Shown here piece by piece: positions 43,918 through 49,557 of a stretch of 49,557 bases of DNA. The notes under the pieces were generated by a model. The model had not been told where the DNA came from and ran no database searches. It was given only the letters and a program-made list of their open reading frames with translations. The translations under genes were made by a program, and so were the position numbers. The stretch spans positions 1 to 49,557 of the forward strand of contig NZ_FOTT01000024.1 in NCBI RefSeq assembly GCF_900114655.1, written 5' to 3'. Numbering within the stretch: position 1 is the first letter of the stretch; each line of letters begins with the position of its first letter. This stretch comes from Candidatus Frackibacter sp. WG13 (GTDB lineage Bacteria > Bacillota > Halanaerobiia > Halobacteroidales > Acetohalobiaceae).

Positions 43918-44737
43918 AGAAAAAAAGATAACTTTAAATCATAGAGGAGAGGTTCATAAAGACCAAAGGCAAGAATGGGAGAATAAATTAGGAAAGTTCA
44001 TAAAATATTTTAGAGAAAAAAATGAATTTTCTTTAAAAGAAGTTGTTGATAAATTTGAATTCAATATTAGTCGTGAAGCAATATCAAAATATGAACATGC
44101 TAGCTCAGGAATAGGATTAGATAAACTTTTTGAGATAATGAGAGTTTTAAATATTAAACCACAATATTTAGAATTGTTAGGATATTCTCATTTACCTAGC
44201 AAACTAAAAAAAAATAATATATCAATGAAACAATTGAAAGTACTTATAGAATTAGTTAAAGAAAATACTTCTTTAACTAATTTTAAAAAAAGATATATTG
44301 AAAAGGTTAATGAACATAATCAACATACTAAATATTATATTGAAGATAAAAAAACAGAGATAAATATAAGAAGTGGCCATACTCAGTTTGCAGAGAGAAT
44401 TAAAGAAAATTACAATTATGAATGTGCTATTTGTGGAATTAATACAAAAGAAATTTTAATTTGTTCTCATATTATTCCTTGGAGTAAAGACAAAGAAAAA
44501 AGAATTGATGAAAGTAATGCTATTTGTTTATGTGCTTTACACGATAAGTTATTTGATAAAGGATATATAACTATCAACAATAATTATGAAATTAAATTAT
44601 CCTCTTTAATAAAAAAAGATAAGAAATTGTATAAAATATTAAGAGAGATAAAAGGAGAAACAATAAAAAAGCCTTCCAAAGGAAAACCCAATAAAGATTA
44701 TTTAAAATATCATAGAGATAATATATTCAAAAATTAA
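43910..44737 (+). CDS. HTH-HNH endonuclease (cassette 2)
   Basis: This 275-residue protein has an N-terminal Xre-type HTH (about residues 27-85), a helical linker and a C-terminal HNH nuclease of the HNH_2 type found in restriction-like enzymes. Visible residues are Cys172 and Cys175 (ECAICG), SHIIPWS with His187, Asn203 in DESNAICLCALHDKLFD, and His211. The paired HTH and HNH suggest a self-regulated nuclease similar to restriction or abortive-infection systems. No methyltransferase is present in the cassette. It is coupled to the preceding HTH gene. Confidence 0.82.
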   Translation: MSKEKKITLNHRGEVHKDQRQEWENKLGKFIKYFREKNEFSLKEVVDKFEFNISREAISKYEHASSGIGLDKLFEIMRVLNIKPQYLELLGYSHLPSKLKKNNISMKQLKVLIELVKENTSLTNFKKRYIEKVNEHNQHTKYYIEDKKTEINIRSGHTQFAERIKENYNYECAICGINTKEILICSHIIPWSKDKEKRIDESNAICLCALHDKLFDKGYITINNNYEIKLSSLIKKDKKLYKILREIKGETIKKPSKGKPNKDYLKYHRDNIFKN

Positions 44738-44865
44738 TAATAAAAAAAGGTAATTCAAACTAAACTATGAAATTTAATAATTTTGAAAATAAAAGATTAA
44801 TTTTATTTATTAGACATAAAAAATGTGTAATAAATAGGGAGGTGGGATTTTAATAGGATTTTGCA

Positions 44866-44895
44866 CTTGTTATACGCTTTTCTATTAAACATAAA
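44866..44895 (+). other. Possible degenerate cassette junction
   Basis: In the 160-base gap between the HNH and SIR2-like genes, GTTATACGC resembles the GTTAGACGA core of attC 1, and an AATAG...CTATT pair flanks it. No paired arm is present. It may be the scar of a fusion between two former cassettes; this is weak evidence. Confidence 0.2.
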
Positions 44896-44897
44896 TC

Positions 44898-45941
44898 ATG
44901 AAAAAAGAAGATTATATTGAGTTTGAAAAAATGATGAAGAACAGACCTCATTTAGTAATATTAGGAGCTGGTGCTAGTGTTGCAACGATATTAAATGGTG
45001 ATGCTAATGGTAGACAAATATCTGTTATGGATGGTTTTATCGATAAGTTAAATATGAAGAATTTAATTGAGGAAGTTGAAATTAATACAGATAGCGATAA
45101 TTTAGAAGATATTTATTCAGAATTATATGAACGAGATGATTGTAAAGAGGTTTTAGAAACTCTGGAAAGTAGGATATATGATTATCTTTTACAATTTGAA
45201 ATTCCATCAGAACCAACGATTTATGATTATCTAATTCTGTCACTTAGAAAAAAAGATGTAATTGCAACATTTAATTGGGATCCTTTATTATTACAAGCAT
45301 ATAAGAGAGTAAGTAGGATTACTAATGAATTACCAGAATTATTATTTCTTCATGGTAACGTCTATGTTGGTGTCTGTCATGAACACAAACGTGGTGGTTT
45401 TATAGGAAATCGCTGTCCAATATGTGGAGATTTATTTGAGAAAACTAAATTATTATTTCCAGTAAAAAATAAAGATTATGATAGTGACTTGCTTATTAAA
45501 GATCATTGGAATGCAATAAGATATTATATGGAAAAAGCTTTTGTAGTAACTATTTTTGGATATAGTGCTCCTAAAACTGATAAAGTTGCTATTGATTTAT
45601 TAAAAAATTCATGGGGAGAAAAAGAGAAAAGAAATTTTGAAGAAATAGAAATTATTGATATTAAAGATGAAAAAGAATTGGTTGAAACATGGAATGATTT
45701 TATTCATACTCATCATTATCAAGTTTGTAATTCTTTTTTTGATTCAATTATTGCACAGTTTCCAAGACGTTCATGTGAAGCAATATTTGATAGATTTTTT
45801 AATCTTAAATGGCTTGATGGTAGAAAAGGATTAAAAAATGATATGAATTTTGAAGATTTAAATGATTATTTTGATAAGATTTTACATGATGAAAGAATAG
45901 ACCAAAAAATATTAACTACTTTTGGAATAGTAGATGATTAA
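44898..45941 (+). CDS. SIR2-like domain protein (cassette 2)
   Basis: The 347-residue product resembles SIR2-family proteins found in antiphage systems. HLVILGAGAS (GAGAS at 23-27) matches the NAD-binding loop, TFNWDPLL (Asn126, Asp128) the conserved Asn-Asp pair, LFLHGNV the catalytic histidine (His152), and FGYSAPKTDKVAID the C-terminal nucleotide-site segment. A Cys/His zinc ribbon (Cys160, Cys173, Cys176) is inserted after LHG, as in sirtuins. NAD degradation after infection is the likely activity but is inferred. The ATG at 44898 has no good ribosome site; GGGAGGTG lies about 50 bases upstream, so the start is uncertain. Confidence 0.72.
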   Translation: MKKEDYIEFEKMMKNRPHLVILGAGASVATILNGDANGRQISVMDGFIDKLNMKNLIEEVEINTDSDNLEDIYSELYERDDCKEVLETLESRIYDYLLQFEIPSEPTIYDYLILSLRKKDVIATFNWDPLLLQAYKRVSRITNELPELLFLHGNVYVGVCHEHKRGGFIGNRCPICGDLFEKTKLLFPVKNKDYDSDLLIKDHWNAIRYYMEKAFVVTIFGYSAPKTDKVAIDLLKNSWGEKEKRNFEEIEIIDIKDEKELVETWNDFIHTHHYQVCNSFFDSIIAQFPRRSCEAIFDRFFNLKWLDGRKGLKNDMNFEDLNDYFDKILHDERIDQKILTTFGIVDD

Positions 45942-45975
45942 GAATGAATTTGAAAATTAAAATATGTCGTACGTC

Positions 45976-46103
45976 GTCTAACATCGCGTGGTCGACACCT
46001 ATCTTAATGCATAAAAGAGAGTTTTGTTTTATTTATGTAAATTTTATTTTTGTTTGAGGAATATGAGTTTTCGTGGGCGTCGGCAACCCGAGGAACGTTA
46101 GCC
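45976..46103 (+). other. attC-like site 2 (end of cassette 2)
   Basis: The left core is GTCTAAC (45976-45982), followed by one base and TCGCGTGGTCGACACC. On the right, GGCGTCGGCAACCCGA is followed by GGAAC and the core GTTAGCC (46097-46103). The reversed right arm TCGGGTTGCCGACGCC pairs with the left arm. The left core fits the classical RYYYAAC consensus perfectly. Confidence 0.8.
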
Positions 46104-46142
46104 GACATTTTATGTTGAGTTTAGTGCATAGGAGGAATCAAT

Positions 46143-47174
46143 GTGGAGATTTATAATTATGAAGAAAAAGGGCATACATCTGAAGTGATTTTATCTAATG
46201 AGAAAGAAACTATTAATCTTTCTCAAGGGATGTTGCAAAGTGCTATATTACATTATAAAGCCAGATTAATTATGTTATCTGGTAAAATACTGGATTATGA
46301 AAAAGAGACATTAAAATTAAATAGATGGGCAAGGGAAACTTCTGAATTGAAAACTCATTTAAAGAACTTGCACTTAAAAATAGTTAAAAATGATTGTGTT
46401 GTAAGAGAAATTAAAATGAATAATATGTATGTTTTGGACTATACAGAAGAGTATAATAGCCTTACATATACAGTGGTTTTATTACAGCATAATAGAAGAA
46501 GTGAATATACATGCGTACCAATCGATTCAAGGTATGGCGGGGGACGACTTTTGATTCAGCCCAAAGATGATAGTACAAGAAAAATTTTGGATAATATTAG
46601 ATTAGGATTAAATGGAGCGGGAGGTCTTGCAGTAACCAAGACCGGAATAGATGGATTAAGATGGTTATGGACTGAGGGTTTATTAGAATTTAGCGCGGCA
46701 AGAAGCGTTTCATTTTTGGCAAGATTTAATTTATATTATTTAGCAACTCATGGAGTAAACTTGATAATTTCTACAAGTGCAGATATATATTTTAAATCAA
46801 TTGGATATGAAGAGGGAGTAGGAAAGGTAAACCCATTAAGAGATATTTATAAAGAATTAGGTAAAATTGCTGGGGTTACTGTTTCTAAAATGTTTGACGA
46901 ATATAAATATAATGAAGAATTATGGGAAGAGAGAGGGGAAAACTTATATTATGCTCTTGATTTAACTGGAGCAGCAACAGGTTTATTTAAAACTACTAAA
47001 GAAATAATTCACACAGTTAAATATGGTGAAAAGGTCGCATATAAAATTTATTATAGTAAAGGTTTTGTTAGAGGAATTAGAAAATTAAGAAAGTCATATA
47101 TGTTAATATCTAGTGGGGCAGTCGCAAGAGATGTAAATCCAGTAGTAAAGGACGCTATGGAGTTGATGGATTAG
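46143..47174 (+). CDS. Unrecognised protein, possible toxin (cassette 3)
   Basis: I do not recognise this 343-residue protein with certainty. Residues 1-95 are helical and charged. Residues 100-145 are beta-rich, with a YGGGRLLIQP segment. Residues 150-215 are hydrophobic and Gly/Ala-rich. The THGVNLIISTSADIYFKSIGYEEG...NPLRDIYKELG pattern recalls DUF4225-type domains, which are found in bacterial effector or toxin proteins. With a small membrane protein encoded directly downstream, a toxin/immunity pair is plausible. It starts with GTG at 46143 behind TAGGAGG. The overlapping ATG at 46141 leads only to a 15-codon frame. Confidence 0.5.
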   Translation: MEIYNYEEKGHTSEVILSNEKETINLSQGMLQSAILHYKARLIMLSGKILDYEKETLKLNRWARETSELKTHLKNLHLKIVKNDCVVREIKMNNMYVLDYTEEYNSLTYTVVLLQHNRRSEYTCVPIDSRYGGGRLLIQPKDDSTRKILDNIRLGLNGAGGLAVTKTGIDGLRWLWTEGLLEFSAARSVSFLARFNLYYLATHGVNLIISTSADIYFKSIGYEEGVGKVNPLRDIYKELGKIAGVTVSKMFDEYKYNEELWEERGENLYYALDLTGAATGLFKTTKEIIHTVKYGEKVAYKIYYSKGFVRGIRKLRKSYMLISSGAVARDVNPVVKDAMELMD

Positions 47175-47187
47175 AGAGGTGAAAAAT

Positions 47188-47610
47188 ATGAAAAAACAAA
47201 GTAAGTTTAAGTTTGTTTTTAAATTGTATTTAATTAGAGGAATTTTATCTGGGATTTTAGCGTATATATATATTGGAATAAAAGATGGTGGATTATTTAC
47301 AGTATCGTATTATGGATTAGGCAATATTGCAGTAGTTTTAATGTTTTCGTTACCATTATTTTTTCTAGTAACTTTTATGATCTTCGTGTTAGAAAATACA
47401 ATAATAACAAGTTTTAGAGAAGGTCTTTCTTCAATAATAATTTTTATATTATGTATAAGTTTATTGTTATTAAGAAGTTATTTTACAGGAAGATTGGTAA
47501 GAATTTTACCTATATTATCCTTTTTTATAGGTTTTGCAACATTGGCAATAATTTTAGAAAGATTATTTGGTTTGCAACATAATGGTAATTATTATTTTAA
47601 AAGTAAATAA
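47188..47610 (+). CDS. Small membrane protein, possible immunity protein (cassette 3)
   Basis: The 140-residue product has four predicted hydrophobic segments (about residues 14-30, 43-66, 78-94 and 105-125) and a basic N-terminus. It matches no family I can name. It starts 13 bases after the preceding stop codon, with GAGAGGTG as ribosome site; an in-frame GTG at 47179 is an alternative start. A membrane immunity protein protecting against the neighbouring product would explain the pairing, but this is inference. Confidence 0.6.
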   Translation: MKKQSKFKFVFKLYLIRGILSGILAYIYIGIKDGGLFTVSYYGLGNIAVVLMFSLPLFFLVTFMIFVLENTIITSFREGLSSIIIFILCISLLLLRSYFTGRLVRILPILSFFIGFATLAIILERLFGLQHNGNYYFKSK

Positions 47611-47634
47611 TGAGTAATTAATACATAAAACATC

Positions 47635-47786
47635 GGCTAACATGGCATTTACGACACTAAGCAAAGTGCATAATAGTTGTCTTGGTAATGACTTATGCAA
47701 GATTGCTCGAGTTATATAATTGTAATTGCTGTGTTAAATTGAAATTGGACGAGCTTTGATGAGCGTCGTAAACACCAGGAACGTTA
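47635..47786 (+). other. attC-like site 3, interrupted by a group II intron
   Basis: The left core is GGCTAAC (47635-47641), then one base, then TGGCATTTACGACACTAAG. On the right, GAGCGTCGTAAACACCA is followed by GGAAC and GTTA (47783-47786). The reversed right arm TGGTGTTTACGACGCTC pairs almost fully with the left. The core stops at GTTA, where the intron begins. The remaining bases of the site should lie beyond the intron, outside this window. Confidence 0.78.
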
Positions 47787-48203
47787 GTACGCCAAGCAAG
47801 TTTGATATTTCTGGCAAGGTGAAGCCGTCTACTAGAGTAGACTTAGGATAATATCGATTATGAGAGATTACAACAGAACCAACGTAAATAGCTCAATGGT
47901 AAGAGCTTAAAAGATCGCCGACAGAAGGTCCACCTTTCACTACCTCACTGTCTTTGGTAAAGTGAAGGTCGTTCAATGGTTTGAGTAATATTTTAATTAG
48001 TCAATATATCTGATAACAGTCTTTGCTAGGTAAGGACTAACCATCCACCTATATCGAGTGTTGCGCTTTGAATTGGTAACAATTCAGGTGAAGTGTACAC
48101 AGAGAACTTTTTAGGCCAGAGGGAAGACCGTAATTCCTGAAGCATATTGAGCCCCGTTAGTATCGGGTCCTGGAAACAGGAGAAGAGCAGATGACGACGT
48201 AGT

Positions 48204-48210
48204 TAACGTT
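48204..48210 (+). other. Putative EBS1 of the group II intron
   Basis: TAACGTT is the exact complement of the last seven exon bases (47780-47786), the predicted IBS1. Confidence 0.6.
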
Positions 48211-48450
48211 GCGGAAGTCAATACGAAGGAATTGTAAAAGGTGAGATTCCGGAGGGTCTGTCGGGGTCAGAGAACCTGGCATGAAGAGAAAGAAATATCA
48301 GGAATTTGGGAGGTCCTACAGGTTCCAATGATTATTGGAAGGTCTATCCAATCGAAAAAGAGGACGACCTGCGACTTGTAGGAAGTCGGATTAACTCATA
48401 GTACTCTGAGACCAGGAGAGCTGGTTACATGGGGAAGGGGTGACAGAAAT

Positions 48451-49557
48451 ATGTACTCATCAAAGGAAACACTAACCGGACGCGCAAGGCCGGAGCAATT
48501 AGTGCAAACCTCACTGAAGGGAATAGCAAAGAAAGCAAAACGACTCAAAAAGTATAGATTTCGTGACCTATATAGGCAGATAAACCATAGTGCTTTAAGT
48601 AAAGCTTGGGATAACATAAATAAGAAAGCAGCCGCAGGAGTAGATAAAATAACTGCCAAAGAATTTGCTAAAAACTTAAAAGATAATATTGAAAGTATAT
48701 TAGATAGCTTAATAGGTAAGCGATATCATGCAAAGATGGTACGTAGAGTGAATATAGAAAAGGACAATGGGAAACTTCGTCCACTGGGGATTCCAGTAGT
48801 TGCCGATAAAATAGTACAAAGAGCAACAGCCGATATATTAGAAGCAATTTATGAACAAGATTTTATAGATAATAGCTATGGATATAGACCAAACCGTGAT
48901 TCAAAAGTAGCAATAAAATCTTTAACAAAAGAATTACAGTTTGGCAAATACAGTTACATAGTTGAAGCAGATATCAAAGGATTTTTCGATAACATAGACC
49001 ATGATTGGTTAATAGAAATGTTAAAACAAAGAGTTAATGATAAAGAATTTATAAGGCTAATCAAGAAATGGTTAAAAGCTGGGATATTAAAAGAAGATGG
49101 ACAAGTCATTCATCCAGTTACAGGAACTCCTCAAGGTGGCATAATAAGTCCCATTCTAGCAAATATCTATCTACACTACGTATTAGATATCTGGTTTATA
49201 GGAAAAGTTAAGAAAGAATGTGCAGGTGAAGCCCATCTATGTCGTTACGCTGATGACTTTGTTTGTGCTTTTAGGTACAAAAGAGATGCAGAACGATTTT
49301 ATCACATGTTACAAAAGAGACTAAATAAATTTGGTCTAGCACTTTCATTGGAAAAGACAAATATAATCAGTTTCTCTAGATTCCGTAAATATGAAAATAA
49401 TAGCTTTGAATTTCTAGGGTTCGAGATGCGTTGGGGAACTTCAAGGAAAGGTAAGGACATAATTAAAAGGAGAACTTCACGCAAGAAACTAAGAAAATCA
49501 CTTAAGAATTTTACTAAGTGGTGCAAAGAAAATAGGAATAAGCGACTCAGAAGTTTG
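48451..49557 (+). CDS. ltrA: Group II intron reverse transcriptase/maturase (3' end outside window)
   Basis: The frame is open from ATG 48451 to the window end, giving 369 residues without a stop. It contains the RT domains in order: GKLRPLGIPVVADKIVQRA (RT2a-2), SYGYRPNRDS, VEADIKGFFDNIDHD with the first catalytic Asp (173), GTPQGGIISPILANIYLHYVLD, and the RYADDF catalytic box (YADD 266-269), followed by SLEKTNIISF and FEFLGFEM and the start of the thumb/maturase X domain. It performs splicing assistance and target-primed reverse transcription. Ribosome site GGGGAAGGGGTG lies ahead of the ATG. Whether a C-terminal endonuclease domain exists cannot be seen. Confidence 0.93.
   Translation, partial: MYSSKETLTGRARPEQLVQTSLKGIAKKAKRLKKYRFRDLYRQINHSALSKAWDNINKKAAAGVDKITAKEFAKNLKDNIESILDSLIGKRYHAKMVRRVNIEKDNGKLRPLGIPVVADKIVQRATADILEAIYEQDFIDNSYGYRPNRDSKVAIKSLTKELQFGKYSYIVEADIKGFFDNIDHDWLIEMLKQRVNDKEFIRLIKKWLKAGILKEDGQVIHPVTGTPQGGIISPILANIYLHYVLDIWFIGKVKKECAGEAHLCRYADDFVCAFRYKRDAERFYHMLQKRLNKFGLALSLEKTNIISFSRFRKYENNSFEFLGFEMRWGTSRKGKDIIKRRTSRKKLRKSLKNFTKWCKENRNKRLRSL

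Larger units (their letters stand above)
40539..47786 (+). mobile_element. Integron-like element: integrase plus three attC-bounded cassettes
   Basis: The unit comprises an integrase gene, a candidate attI, and three consecutive gene blocks, each ending in a related attC-like palindrome (43362, 45976, 47635). Predicted cassette boundaries lie after the G of each GTT core: about 41709/41710, 43486/43487, 46097/46098 and 47783/47784. All cassette genes read in the same direction as the integrase, with attC downstream, as in 'reverse' integrons. The attC interpretation rests on the shared architecture described for each site. The claim that this integrase acts on them is inference. Confidence 0.7.
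47787..49557 (+). mobile_element. Group II intron (5' end to window edge)
   Basis: The intron begins GTACGCC, a variant of the usual GTGCG start, directly after exon sequence AACGTTA. The 664 bases before the reverse transcriptase gene are the right length for ribozyme domains I-III. TAACGTT at 48204-48210 is fully complementary to the 5' exon AACGTTA, as expected for EBS1-IBS1. The 3' end, with domains V and VI, lies outside the window. Confidence 0.85.

Noticed and set aside
47885-47915. tRNA-like TAGCTCAATGGTAAGAGC (D-arm look-alike)
   Set aside because: No acceptor, anticodon or T arm follows, and the stretch lies in the expected ribozyme domain I of the group II intron.
48396-48659. Minus-strand frame of 87 codons over the start of the intron ORF
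   Set aside because: It is antisense to the recognisable reverse transcriptase and intron RNA, with no family resemblance.
40539-49557. Prophage interpretation of the accessory region
   Set aside because: Apart from the integrase there are no capsid, terminase, tail, lysis or replication genes.

Overview
The window looks like a chromosomal segment of a low-GC anaerobic Firmicute, most like the Halanaerobiales/Halobacteroidaceae. This is inferred from AT-rich codon use, a sporulation-type SleB-like hydrolase, an AbrB-type regulator, a T-box-controlled valS, and a tig-clpP-clpX-lonB-lon-ysxC block. A glycine betaine ABC transporter fits a halophile. A complete glutamate mutase/methylaspartase operon indicates glutamate fermentation, and a futalosine-type menaquinone gene set indicates a quinone-dependent respiratory option. 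No 16S gene is present, so the taxonomy stays an inference.

Layout. 1-430: the 3' end of an IS30-type transposase. 432-3425: YqeG-like phosphatase, SleB-like cell-wall hydrolase, NusG domain II protein and geranylgeranyl reductase-family flavoprotein; a convergent abrB follows. 3745-7358: betaine uptake operon with a strong promoter, a terminator-bearing leader and a second hairpin between its first two genes. 7437-7512: tRNA-Cys. 7794-8573: AraC regulator. 8927-16656: glmS-glmL-glmE-mal, then a DUF1446 (AtuA-like)/DUF4387 pair and an asparaginase; an 86-bp tandem repeat sits after glmE. 16747-19512: P-loop protein of the alanyl-tRNA-synthetase 'second additional domain' type, rph, rdgB-like, yfcE-like. 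19677-20186: six tRNA genes (Gly, Arg, His, Arg, Lys, Gly). 20435-28481: protein quality-control block. 28617-37169: flavin reductase-like gene, then menaquinone genes (UbiD, UbiA/MqnP, MqnE, MqnA, MqnC, aminofutalosine deaminase-like, UbiX). 37180-40147: T-box leader and valS.

The accessory region from 40539 to the end is the most unusual part. A tyrosine recombinase with an extra N-terminal domain is followed, in the same orientation, by three blocks of genes. Each block ends in a 125-150 nt imperfect palindrome with the architecture of an integron attC site: CTAAC-like left core, short spacer, long paired arm, variable centre, and a GG(A/G)ACGTTAG right core. The blocks carry (1) a TIR-like protein plus a SEC-C/cysteine-protease-like protein, (2) an HTH protein, an HTH-HNH protein and a SIR2-like protein, and (3) an unrecognised protein plus a small membrane protein that look like a toxin/immunity pair. 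The integrase resembles IntI in places but lacks the IntI-specific insertion before the HxxR motif. I therefore read this as an integron-like cassette array carrying putative defence genes and run by a non-canonical integrase.

A group II intron interrupts the third attC-like site exactly inside its GTTA core. Its sequence contains TAACGTT, complementary to the upstream exon AACGTTA, which supports the boundary. Its reverse transcriptase runs off the end of the window.

Dispersed non-coding elements also recur in core intergenic regions: the 86-bp element (three tandem copies plus one remote copy), a GACACAGACT-rich element (two copies), a 163-bp nested palindrome, and a GCAGGA-type motif.
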